Origin: Flavobacterium sp. YO12
Lineage (GTDB): Bacteria; Bacteroidota; Bacteroidia; Flavobacteriales; Flavobacteriaceae
Length of the DNA stretch: 64,000 bases
Assembly: GCF_004119495.1 (NCBI RefSeq)
Contig: NZ_NRQU01000022.1
Location: 1 to 64,000, forward strand
Reading direction: 5' to 3'
Of the stretch, positions 44,310 through 52,669 are shown one piece after another. A program made the translations under genes and the position numbers. Position 1 is the stretch's first letter. Each line of letters begins with the position of its first letter. The notes below the pieces were generated by a model, which was given only the letters and a program-made list of their open reading frames with translations, did no database searches and was not told the origin of the DNA.

Positions 44310-46481
44310 ATGAATACAAGTAAAATTACTGTTGTGCTTTTGTTAATAGTTGCGACAGTTTTTGGGCAGCAAAAGATAACGGTTGAAAACATCTACGGCG
44401 GGGCATTTCGGGCAAAAGGAATGGATGCATTGCAATCTTTAAAAAACACAAACCAATATACGGTTTTAAATGTTGACCAAGCCAGCAGGAGTATGCAGAT
44501 CGATTTATATGACTTTGCAACTCTAAAAAAAGTATCAAACTTAATAGATACTAAAAACCATAAAGCACTTTCAGACGGAATTGACAGTTATACTTTCGAT
44601 GCTTCAGAAAAAAAGATTTTAATTGCCTGCAATTCTAAAAAAATCTTCCGTCACTCTTTTACAGCAGATTATTTTTTATATGATATTGCTTCTAAATCAC
44701 TAACAAAACTTGTCGATTTTCAAATTCAAGAGCCAACTTTTTCTCCTGATGGAACTAAGATTGCTTATGCAAAAGAAAATAATTTATACGTTTACGACTT
44801 AGCGTCAAAAAAATCTACTGCAGTAACTACCGATGGAAAGAAAAATGCAATTATAAATGGTATTACTGACTGGGTTTATGAAGAAGAATTTGCTTTCGTA
44901 CGTGCTTTTGATTGGAGTAAAGACAGTAAAAAAATAGCTTATATTCGTTTTGACGAAAGTCAGGTTCCTGAGTTTTCGATGTCGATTTTTCACAAAGATT
45001 TATATCCAACGATTGAAACGTTTAAATATCCTAAAGCTGGAGAAAAAAATTCAGTAGTTTCATTACATATTTATGATGCTGCGGGAAATACTTCTAAAAA
45101 AGTTGATTTAGGAAATTACAATGACTTTTATATTGCAAGATTGCAGTGGACAAATGATAATAATACTTTGTCAGCTCAAGTTTTAAATCGTCATCAAAGT
45201 AATCTTGATTTGTTATTTGTTGACGGAACGACTGCTGCCGCAAAAGTGGTTTTAAATGAAAAAGATAAAGCTTATGTAGATGTTACGGATAACTTAACAT
45301 TCCTAAAAGATAATAGTTTTATCTGGACAAGCGAAAAAGACGGTTTCAATCATATCTATCTTTATGATAGAACTGGAAAACTTAAAAATCAGGTTACAAA
45401 AGGAAACTGGGAAGTAGTTTCATACTACGGTTTCGACGAAAAAACAAAAACTATTTTCTACCAATCTACAGAAAATGGTTCTATCAATAGAGATGTTTAC
45501 AGAACTGGTTTAGATGGAAAAAGCAAAACTCGTTTAACTTCTAAAGTTGGAACAAGTGCAGCGACATTTAGTCCTAATTTCCAATTTTTTATTAATACTT
45601 ATTCTAGCGCTTCTCAACCAACAACTTATACTTTAAATGAGGCTAAAGCTGGAAAGGAAATTCAAGTAATAGAAAACAATCAAGCGCTTGCAGATAAATT
45701 GAAGGCATATAATCTTCCTGCAAAAGAGTTTTTTGTTTTAAAAACAGCTAAAGGAAACGAATTGAATGCATGGATCATGAAGCCAAAAGATTTTGATGCT
45801 TCAAAAAAATATCCTGTTTTCATGTATCAGTATTCTGGTCCAGGATCGCAGCAAGTAAATAACGACTGGAACAACTCTGATGATTATTGGTTTGCTTCTT
45901 TAACACAACAAGGATACATTGTAGCTTGTGTTGATGGTAGAGGAACTGGTTTTAAAGGTGCCGATTTCAAAAAAGTGACTCAAAAAGAATTAGGAAAATA
46001 CGAAGTTGAAGATCAAATAGATGCTGCAAAAGTAATTGGAGCTTATCCTTATGTTGATGCTTCAAGAATTGGAATCTTCGGATGGAGCTATGGCGGATTT
46101 ATGGCTTCGAACTGTATTTTTCAAGGAAATGATGTGTTTAAAATGGCAATTGCTGTTGCACCGGTTACAAACTGGAGATTTTATGACAGCGTTTACACAG
46201 AAAGATACATGCAGACTCCACAGGAAAATGCGAGCGGGTACGATCAAAACTCTCCAATAAACCACGTTGATAAATTAAAAGGGAAGTTTTTATTGATTCA
46301 CGGATCTGCTGATGACAACGTTCATGTTCAAAATTCAATGCAAATGATGGAAGCGTTAATTCAAGCAAATAAACAGTTTGATTCTCAGATTTATCCTGAC
46401 AAAAACCATGGTATTTATGGCGGGAAAACCAGAATTCAGCTTTATAATAAAATGACTAACTTTATCAAAGAAAATTTATAA
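44310..46481 (+). CDS. S9 family peptidase, dipeptidyl peptidase IV-like
   Basis: Exported serine exopeptidase that removes dipeptides, typically X-Pro or X-Ala, from oligopeptide N-termini. The signal peptide ends at VATVFGQ (about residue 20). The DPP-IV beta-propeller covers about 30-480, with the EE motif region DWVYEEEFAFVRAFDW, whose two Glu bind the peptide N-terminus. The alpha/beta-hydrolase domain carries the nucleophile in IFGWSYGGFMASN, Asp in HGSADDNVHVQN and His in DKNHGIYGG. It has the typical length of 723 residues. It stands immediately before three POT transporter genes, so released di- and tripeptides can be taken up. Confidence 0.94.
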   Translation: MNTSKITVVLLLIVATVFGQQKITVENIYGGAFRAKGMDALQSLKNTNQYTVLNVDQASRSMQIDLYDFATLKKVSNLIDTKNHKALSDGIDSYTFDASEKKILIACNSKKIFRHSFTADYFLYDIASKSLTKLVDFQIQEPTFSPDGTKIAYAKENNLYVYDLASKKSTAVTTDGKKNAIINGITDWVYEEEFAFVRAFDWSKDSKKIAYIRFDESQVPEFSMSIFHKDLYPTIETFKYPKAGEKNSVVSLHIYDAAGNTSKKVDLGNYNDFYIARLQWTNDNNTLSAQVLNRHQSNLDLLFVDGTTAAAKVVLNEKDKAYVDVTDNLTFLKDNSFIWTSEKDGFNHIYLYDRTGKLKNQVTKGNWEVVSYYGFDEKTKTIFYQSTENGSINRDVYRTGLDGKSKTRLTSKVGTSAATFSPNFQFFINTYSSASQPTTYTLNEAKAGKEIQVIENNQALADKLKAYNLPAKEFFVLKTAKGNELNAWIMKPKDFDASKKYPVFMYQYSGPGSQQVNNDWNNSDDYWFASLTQQGYIVACVDGRGTGFKGADFKKVTQKELGKYEVEDQIDAAKVIGAYPYVDASRIGIFGWSYGGFMASNCIFQGNDVFKMAIAVAPVTNWRFYDSVYTERYMQTPQENASGYDQNSPINHVDKLKGKFLLIHGSADDNVHVQNSMQMMEALIQANKQFDSQIYPDKNHGIYGGKTRIQLYNKMTNFIKENL

Positions 46482-46509
46482 TCTAAAAATATATTAACTT
46501 AAAATAATA

Positions 46510-48228
46510 ATGAATAATATGGGAGAAACTCAAGTAAAAACTGCGCATCCAAAAGGTCTTTGGGTATTATTTGGAACAGAGATGTGGGAGCGATTCAATT
46601 TTTATGGAATGCGAGCTATTTTAACGTTATTCATGGTAAACGCTTTAATGCTAGGGGAGTCAAATGCCTCAATTATTTATGGCGGCTTTTTAGCACTATG
46701 TTATTTAACTCCGCTTTTAGGTGGATTTATTGCTGATAAATATTTAGGAAACCGAGCATGCATTATATTAGGAGGATCATTAATGGCTATAGGGCAATTT
46801 TCTTTGTTCTATAGTGCTACAATTTATGATACTACTTTAGGTCTTTCAAAAACTGTTTTTTGGTTGGGCTTGTTTGTTATTATATTTGGTAATGGTTTTT
46901 TTAAGCCTAATATCTCTTCTATGGTTGGAAGTTTGTATCCACCGCAAGAAAAAACAAAATTAGATTCAGCATTTACTATTTTTTACATGGGAATTAATAT
47001 TGGGGCATTATTAAGTCAATATTTTGTTCCATTGATTGCAGATGTTAAAGTAAATGGAGTTCAAGACCCTACCGTTTTTAAATGGGGTTATTTGATGGCT
47101 GGTATAGCAATGGTTTTAGGAACTATAATTTTTATTTTTCTTAAAGATAAACATGTAATTTCTCCAGACGGAAGTCCAATAGGGACAAAGCCAAATAGAA
47201 ATAACACTACAGGAGAGGTGTTAGATCAAGCTAAATTCGCAGGTAAATCCATTGCATTTGTTACTGCTTTATTTTTTGTTTTGTTTTTTATTTTTAGATA
47301 CCTATTAGTTGGTGAATTTGGATTTACCAATTTTGAGATTGGGACTCTTGTAAAGGGAATAATATATCCAATTATATATGGCGCTGGAATTTCATTGGCT
47401 GTTTTAATTTTGTTAGATTCGACTCTTACTAAAGTTGAAACGCAAAGAATTTTAGTAATTTATATTATTTCATTTTTTATTATTTTCTTTTGGGCAGCAT
47501 TTGAACAAGCAGGTTCTTCTTTAACATTTATTGCTTCAAATCAAACCGATAGGAACATAATGTTTGGTTGGGAAATGCCAGCTTCTATGGTTCAAATATT
47601 TAATGGGATTTGTATCGTTTTATTAGCAGTGCCATTTAGTATTCTATGGGATAAATTGAGAGCTTCTAATAGAGAGCCTATTTCACCTATGAAACAAGCG
47701 TTAGGTTTGGCAATTATTTCATTAAGTTATTTTATTATTGCGCATAATGTAAAAGATATTGGAAACACTGGACTACTAGCTATTAAGTGGCTGATTTTGT
47801 TATATTTTATTCAATCATGTGCAGAGTTATGTCTATCGCCTATAGGACTTTCGTTAGTTGGTAAACTTGCTCCTAGACGATTTGCATCATTATTATATGG
47901 GGTTTTCTTTATTTCAAATGCGGCAGGTTATGCGTTAGCCGGGACATTAGGAGCATTGATTCCTGCAACTGGAGATAAGTTCAATAAAGCAAAAGAATTG
48001 GGAATAGATTTACAGGCTGTTTTAGATAAAACAGTTGTACCTACAGCAGAACAATTACAATTATTGGATAAAAATCAAATTATGAATCATAATCCTGTTT
48101 TTGCAGGATTCGAAATCCATAATTTATACGAGTTTTTTATGGTGTTTGTTGTTCTTACTGGAATCGCGGCAATTATATTATTTGCTTTGACTCCATTTTT
48201 AAAGAAAATGATGCACGGTGTTAGATAA
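46510..48228 (+). CDS. Peptide MFS transporter (POT/PTR family), first of three
   Basis: Proton-coupled di/tripeptide symporter of 572 residues with about 12-14 helices. The diagnostic ExxERFxxYG motif is GTEMWERFNFYGM (helix 1), followed by GGFIADKYLGNRACI and the family block GNGFFKPNISSMVGSLYP. A second family block near the C-terminal half, SCAELCLSPIGLSLVGKLAP, contains the conserved Glu. Residues about 488-545 form a longer polar loop before the last helix (FNKAKELGIDLQAVLDKTVV). It follows the DPP-IV-like gene by 28 bases and is likely co-transcribed with it. Confidence 0.93.
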   Translation: MNNMGETQVKTAHPKGLWVLFGTEMWERFNFYGMRAILTLFMVNALMLGESNASIIYGGFLALCYLTPLLGGFIADKYLGNRACIILGGSLMAIGQFSLFYSATIYDTTLGLSKTVFWLGLFVIIFGNGFFKPNISSMVGSLYPPQEKTKLDSAFTIFYMGINIGALLSQYFVPLIADVKVNGVQDPTVFKWGYLMAGIAMVLGTIIFIFLKDKHVISPDGSPIGTKPNRNNTTGEVLDQAKFAGKSIAFVTALFFVLFFIFRYLLVGEFGFTNFEIGTLVKGIIYPIIYGAGISLAVLILLDSTLTKVETQRILVIYIISFFIIFFWAAFEQAGSSLTFIASNQTDRNIMFGWEMPASMVQIFNGICIVLLAVPFSILWDKLRASNREPISPMKQALGLAIISLSYFIIAHNVKDIGNTGLLAIKWLILLYFIQSCAELCLSPIGLSLVGKLAPRRFASLLYGVFFISNAAGYALAGTLGALIPATGDKFNKAKELGIDLQAVLDKTVVPTAEQLQLLDKNQIMNHNPVFAGFEIHNLYEFFMVFVVLTGIAAIILFALTPFLKKMMHGVR

Positions 48229-48246
48229 ATAATTGTAATAATATAT

Positions 48247-48286
48247 AAAAAATTACCTATAGGTTTAGGCTTGTAGGTAATTTTAA
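48247..48286 (+). terminator. Hairpin between the first and second POT genes
   Basis: AAAATTACCTA pairs with TAGGTAATTTT across a loop, followed by an AT-rich tract but no long T run. It is probably a weak terminator or mRNA-stability hairpin that lowers expression of the second and third POT genes. Confidence 0.65.
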
Positions 48287-48305
48287 TTTTAAAGAGTTTG
48301 TAAAT

Positions 48306-49964
48306 ATGTGGAATAAGCACCCAAAAGCACTGCCTTATTTGTTTTTATCTGAAATGTGGGAACGTTTCGGTTATTATTTAATGATTGGAATTTTTACTTT
48401 ATATCTTAAAGATGTAGAGAGTGGTTTTGCCATGACCGAGAAAGAGGCTTCTGATTTGTACGGAACCTTTATCGCATTAGTTTTTCTTACTCCTTTTATT
48501 GGCGGCTTAGTGGCTGATCGATATTTAGGATATAAAAAGTCTATTGTTTTTGGTGGAATTTTAATGGGTATCGGTTACTTCTTAATGGGAGTACATGATA
48601 TTACGGTACTTTATATAGCTATGACTTTGGTAATTATTGGGAACGGTTTTTTCAAGCCTAATATTTCTACATTGTTAGGAAGTTTTTATACCAATGAAGA
48701 ATATAAGGATAAAAAGGACGAAGGCTACAATATTTTCTATATGGGAATTAATGTTGGGGCTTTTATTTGTAATTTCTTTGGTGCCGCTTTGCAGATTCTT
48801 TTAGGCTGGCATTGGGCTTTTATGGCTGCAGGTGTTGGTATGTTTATAGGTGTAATAGTGTTTTTATTAGGAACTAAACATTACGTAGGACACGATCAGA
48901 AAAAAGGTGTGCAGGAAGGCGATATGCCATTTTATAAAATCATCCTTTTTATTTTATTACCATCATTTGTTTTTGGGGCAATAGGCTGGTTGATAAAAGG
49001 AGTTGCATCAGAAACTAATTTGAATAGTGCAATCTTTGGTTCAGACAGTACAGATGCCTTTATTTTTGCTTGTATTCCAATCGTTTTGTTTTACGGATCA
49101 CTTTATGTTAGAGCCAAAGCAGAAGACAAACGTTCAATAGGAGCTTTATTGGCTATTTTTGGCGTAGTGATTTTATTTTGGGGTGTTTTTAAACTTAATG
49201 GTTCAGCACTTACAACTTGGGCAGATCGTTATACAGATCGAGAAGTAACTGGAACAGCTGGTCAGGTTGTTGGTAAAATCAAATTAGCAAAAGAAGTAGA
49301 ATATAAAAAAGAAACAACAGAGCTTTATGATGACCAGTTTCGTTTGCAAAAAGTAAATGGTGTTGTTCAAAAAGAAGAGAATTATCCATTGTATTTTAGA
49401 AATGTCGCTCCAGAAAAACTGCCTGCCGAAGGTAGTAAAGTGCATCTTTGGGCTACAAACTTAAGTCAGTCTATTAATCCAGGCTGGGTAATCATATTAA
49501 CACCTTTGGTTGTTGCATTTTTCTCTTTTTTAAGAGCGAGAAAAAAAGAACCTTCAACACCCACAAAAATTGCTTTTGGATTGTTAATTTCGGCCTTGTC
49601 TGTTTTGGTTATGATAGCAGCTGTAAAAATTGGCGGCAACGGAACAGAGAAAGTCAGCGTTTGGTGGTTAGTGGCAAATTACGGTATCATCACAATTGGG
49701 GAGCTGTTTTTAAGCCCTATGGGATTATCTGTAGTTTCTAAATTAAGTCCAGTTAATATTACTTCATTAATGATGGGAGGTTGGTTTTTATCAACTTCAA
49801 TAGGAAATAAGTTGAGTGGTGTTTTGGCGAGTATGTGGGATACCTATGATAATAAAGTCAACTTTTTTTGGGTTAATTTTGCGTTGCTGATGTTTGCGAC
49901 TGTGCTGATGTTTGCTTTAGTAAAACAGCTTAACAAGGTGATGAAAGAAAGAGGAATCAATTAA
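48306..49964 (+). CDS. Peptide MFS transporter (POT/PTR family), second of three
   Basis: POT-family symporter of 552 residues. The helix-1 motif is SEMWERFGYYLMIG, in which the usual Gly after the tyrosines is replaced by Leu; this may change specificity. The core block GNGFFKPNISTLLGSFY is intact, as is GELFLSPMGLSVVSKLSP. A hydrophilic segment of about 85 residues (roughly 305-390, with TDREVTGTAGQVVGKIK and KVNGVVQKEENYPLYF) sits between two helices in the middle of the protein and is absent from the two neighbours. It is the most divergent of the three copies. Confidence 0.92.
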   Translation: MWNKHPKALPYLFLSEMWERFGYYLMIGIFTLYLKDVESGFAMTEKEASDLYGTFIALVFLTPFIGGLVADRYLGYKKSIVFGGILMGIGYFLMGVHDITVLYIAMTLVIIGNGFFKPNISTLLGSFYTNEEYKDKKDEGYNIFYMGINVGAFICNFFGAALQILLGWHWAFMAAGVGMFIGVIVFLLGTKHYVGHDQKKGVQEGDMPFYKIILFILLPSFVFGAIGWLIKGVASETNLNSAIFGSDSTDAFIFACIPIVLFYGSLYVRAKAEDKRSIGALLAIFGVVILFWGVFKLNGSALTTWADRYTDREVTGTAGQVVGKIKLAKEVEYKKETTELYDDQFRLQKVNGVVQKEENYPLYFRNVAPEKLPAEGSKVHLWATNLSQSINPGWVIILTPLVVAFFSFLRARKKEPSTPTKIAFGLLISALSVLVMIAAVKIGGNGTEKVSVWWLVANYGIITIGELFLSPMGLSVVSKLSPVNITSLMMGGWFLSTSIGNKLSGVLASMWDTYDNKVNFFWVNFALLMFATVLMFALVKQLNKVMKERGIN

Positions 49965-49978
49965 TTATAAATATATAA

Positions 49979-51463
49979 ATGGAACAGAAGATTACTTTAG
50001 AGGAAATTCAAAATTTTAAAGGCAATTATCCAAAGCAATTGTGGTACTTGTTTTTTGTTGAAATGTGGGAGCGTTTTTGCTTTTACGGAATGCGGGGGGT
50101 TCTTGTTATTTTTATGGTAGATCAGCTTTTTTTGAAAGAAGATCACGCTAGTTTACAATACGGTGCAATTCAGGCTTTTGTGTACGCATTTACTTTTATT
50201 GGAGGTATTTTTGCTGATAAGGTTTTAGGATTTAAAAAATCATTGTTTTTTGGAGGAATAGTTATGATTCTTGGAAATCTTTTGATCGCTGTTTCACCTC
50301 ATGATTTCTTTTACTATGGTATTGCATTTTCTATTATTGGAACAGGTTTTTTTAAACCAAACGTTTCATCAATGGTAGGAGAGTTGTATCACGAAAGTGA
50401 CGGACGTAGAGATGCTGGTTACGGAATGTTTTATGCCGGAATCAATGTAGGAGGTCTTTTTGGAGGTGCTTTATGTGTTTATTTAGGAAAATATTATTCT
50501 TGGCAATTATGCTTTTTGTCAGCCGCAATAGTAATGTTTTTAGGTTTAATAACATTTTTGTTTACTAAGAAATATTTAGGGCCAATTGGAGATTCTCCAC
50601 TATTAAATCTAGAGCCGGGTAAAAGACGAATTCGCGAAATAGCAGTATACGCTTTATCAATTTTAAGTTTACCGTTTATTTTTATAATGGTAAAAAATAC
50701 TGATTATACAGATTATTTCATGTATACAATTGGTATTGTTGCGGTTTTGTATTTTGTATATGAATTGTTTAAACTTGGAGATGTAAAAATGCAAAAGAAA
50801 CTATTTGCAGCTTTCTTATTTGTATTTTTCTATTTCTTGTTTAATTCGATTTACGAACAAAGTGGTGGTTCATTATCGCTTTTTGCAAAAGATAACTTGA
50901 ATAATAAATTGTTGTTTTTTAATATTGACCCAAATGTTGTCAATAATAGTTCAAATACCTTTTTTGTAGTTGTTTTAAGTCCTATTATTGGGCTATTGTG
51001 GATTTGGTTAGGGAAACGAAAAATAGAGCCAAACACATTAATTAAATTTGGAATCGGATTTTTGTTTCTAGCGGCCTCTTTCTATATATTTTATCTTACC
51101 AGATTTTTTGCTGATTCAAAAGGTATCGCATCATTAAACGTGTTTACTTTAGCTTATTTAGTAACAACAATTGGTGAGCTTTGTTTAGGGCCTATTGGAA
51201 TGTCGATTATTACAAAATTGTCTCCAAAAAGATTGTTTGGAATGATGATGGGATTGTGGTTTTTGGCTAGTGCTTTTGGACAGCTGGCTGCAGGAAAATT
51301 AGGAGCTGAGATTTCAAGATCAAATACTGGAGATACTTTAGTCTCTAAATTACAGTCTTACACAGAGGGTTACTATCAATTGGCAATTTATTCGCTAATT
51401 GCGGGAGTTATTTTGATTGCTATTTCTCCAATAATTAGAAAATTAATGCAAGAAGTTAAATAG
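49979..51463 (+). CDS. Peptide MFS transporter (POT/PTR family), third of three
   Basis: POT-family symporter of 494 residues, 15 bases after the previous gene. The helix-1 motif is VEMWERFCFYGMRGV, and the core block is GTGFFKPNVSSMVGELYH, followed by RRDAGYGMFYAGINVGG. The C-terminal block GELCLGPIGMSIITKLSP holds the conserved Glu. It is the shortest and most canonical copy, with no large inserted loop. The three genes probably arose by tandem duplication and then diverged, so their peptide ranges may be complementary. Confidence 0.93.
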   Translation: MEQKITLEEIQNFKGNYPKQLWYLFFVEMWERFCFYGMRGVLVIFMVDQLFLKEDHASLQYGAIQAFVYAFTFIGGIFADKVLGFKKSLFFGGIVMILGNLLIAVSPHDFFYYGIAFSIIGTGFFKPNVSSMVGELYHESDGRRDAGYGMFYAGINVGGLFGGALCVYLGKYYSWQLCFLSAAIVMFLGLITFLFTKKYLGPIGDSPLLNLEPGKRRIREIAVYALSILSLPFIFIMVKNTDYTDYFMYTIGIVAVLYFVYELFKLGDVKMQKKLFAAFLFVFFYFLFNSIYEQSGGSLSLFAKDNLNNKLLFFNIDPNVVNNSSNTFFVVVLSPIIGLLWIWLGKRKIEPNTLIKFGIGFLFLAASFYIFYLTRFFADSKGIASLNVFTLAYLVTTIGELCLGPIGMSIITKLSPKRLFGMMMGLWFLASAFGQLAAGKLGAEISRSNTGDTLVSKLQSYTEGYYQLAIYSLIAGVILIAISPIIRKLMQEVK

Positions 51464-51511
51464 TTAATTTTTATTGACTTTTTGATTAAATTTGTCAAAA
51501 AATAAAAGAAC

Positions 51512-51979
51512 ATGAAAAAGATATTCTTAATAACATTGTTTTTGATTGGTGCATTTACAACTCAAGCTCAAGAGCTAAAGTGGTACACAGATGTTAAAGA
51601 AGCAATTGCAGTAAGTAATAAAGAGAAGAAACCAATGTTGATGTTCTTTACCGGCAGTGATTGGTGTGGATGGTGTATTCGTTTGCAGAATGAAGTATTG
51701 AAAACGGTTGAATTTAAGAAATGGGCAGTTGATAATGTTGTTTTGGTAGAACTTGATTATCCAAGAAGCGTTCCTCAAACGCCTGAGTTAAAAAGTCAGA
51801 ATAATGAATTGCAGCAGGCTTTTGGAATTCAAGGATTTCCTACCGTGTTTTTTACTAGTGCAGAATCTAAAGACGGAAAAATTAATTTTAAAGGTCTTGG
51901 AAAAACTGGTTATGTTGCGGGCGGACCTTCGGCTTGGTTAACTGTGGCAGAAGAGATCGTTCATCCTAAAAAGTCATAA
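51512..51979 (+). CDS. Exported thioredoxin-family protein with CGWC active site
   Basis: A 155-residue periplasmic protein with a signal peptide ending at FTTQAQ (about residue 20). The thioredoxin-like fold has the active site FTGSDWCGWCIRLQNEV (Cys52 and Cys55 approximately) and the conserved cis-Pro in GIQGFPTVFF. The DUF255-like or thioredoxin-7 subtype (KEKKPMLMFFTGSDWCGWC) fits. It probably reduces or oxidises disulfides in exported proteins. A close paralogue without the Cys pair lies 219 bases downstream. A terminator follows directly. Confidence 0.9.
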   Translation: MKKIFLITLFLIGAFTTQAQELKWYTDVKEAIAVSNKEKKPMLMFFTGSDWCGWCIRLQNEVLKTVEFKKWAVDNVVLVELDYPRSVPQTPELKSQNNELQQAFGIQGFPTVFFTSAESKDGKINFKGLGKTGYVAGGPSAWLTVAEEIVHPKKS

Positions 51980-52006
51980 AAAGAGAAAATAGATTGCTAT
52001 AAATAT

Positions 52007-52039
52007 AAACTCCTTACAGTAATGTAAGGAGTTTTTTTA
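52007..52039 (+). terminator. Terminator between the thioredoxin-fold paralogues
   Basis: AAACTCCTTACA pairs with TGTAAGGAGTTT across a 4-base loop and is followed by seven T: strong intrinsic terminator. Confidence 0.9.
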
Positions 52040-52135
52040 TACATAAGAAAAAGATCTTCATTTAGGCAGTAATTAGTGGTTTGATGTTTAAACATCGGTT
52101 AAAAAACATATAATGTATTTTTTGTGTTTATTAAA

Positions 52136-52166
52136 TTTGGATAATTAAAATATTATGTTAATTTCG
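52136..52166 (+). promoter_or_regulatory. Promoter of the Cys-less thioredoxin-fold gene
   Basis: TTTG (52136-52139), 19 bases, then TAATTTCG (52159-52166). The ATG is 32 bases further on. The gene thus has its own transcription start. Confidence 0.65.
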
Positions 52167-52197
52167 TCACGCTATACTAACCAAAAACCAATCTACT

Positions 52198-52650
52198 ATG
52201 ACTAAAAAATTACTTATCCTACTATTTTTTTTAGGTTCATTTTTTATGCAGGCGCAAAATCTGGCTTGGCGGACAAACATGACAGATGCCATCGCAATCA
52301 GCAATGAACAAAAAAAACCAATGTTAATTTTATTCACTGGTGCAGGTGTACCAGAAAATTTACAAAATGAGATTTTTAAAACCCCAGATTTTGCTGTGTG
52401 GTCTCGAGATAATGTAGTTTTGGTAAAACTAGACCTGTCAGATTCTTCAGCTTCAGCTACAGATAAAGAGCAAAATATTAAACTTAAAAATGCTTTTGGC
52501 GTTGAAGATCTTCCTGAAGTTTGCTATGCAATAGCTTCAATAAGAAAAAATAAAACAACTTTTAGTGCTTTAGGTAAAATTGCTTACAAGCCCGGCGGTG
52601 CAAAAGCATGGATCGCTGAATCTAATAATATTTTGCACCCAAGTGAATAG
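52198..52650 (+). CDS. Thioredoxin-fold protein that has lost the CxxC active site
   Basis: A 150-residue exported paralogue of the preceding gene. The signal peptide ends at FFMQAQ (about residue 20). The motif position reads FTGAGVPENLQNEI where the neighbour has FTGSDWCGWCIRLQNE, so both redox Cys are gone. The cis-Pro is kept (DLPEVCYA), as are the end blocks (KPGGAKAWIAESNNILHP). One Cys remains, away from the active site. A redox role is therefore excluded on sequence; a chaperone or binding role is possible. It has its own promoter, and the frame is intact, arguing that it is not a dying pseudogene. Confidence 0.8.
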   Translation: MTKKLLILLFFLGSFFMQAQNLAWRTNMTDAIAISNEQKKPMLILFTGAGVPENLQNEIFKTPDFAVWSRDNVVLVKLDLSDSSASATDKEQNIKLKNAFGVEDLPEVCYAIASIRKNKTTFSALGKIAYKPGGAKAWIAESNNILHPSE

Positions 52651-52669
52651 TGAATTTAATTAAGTTTTC

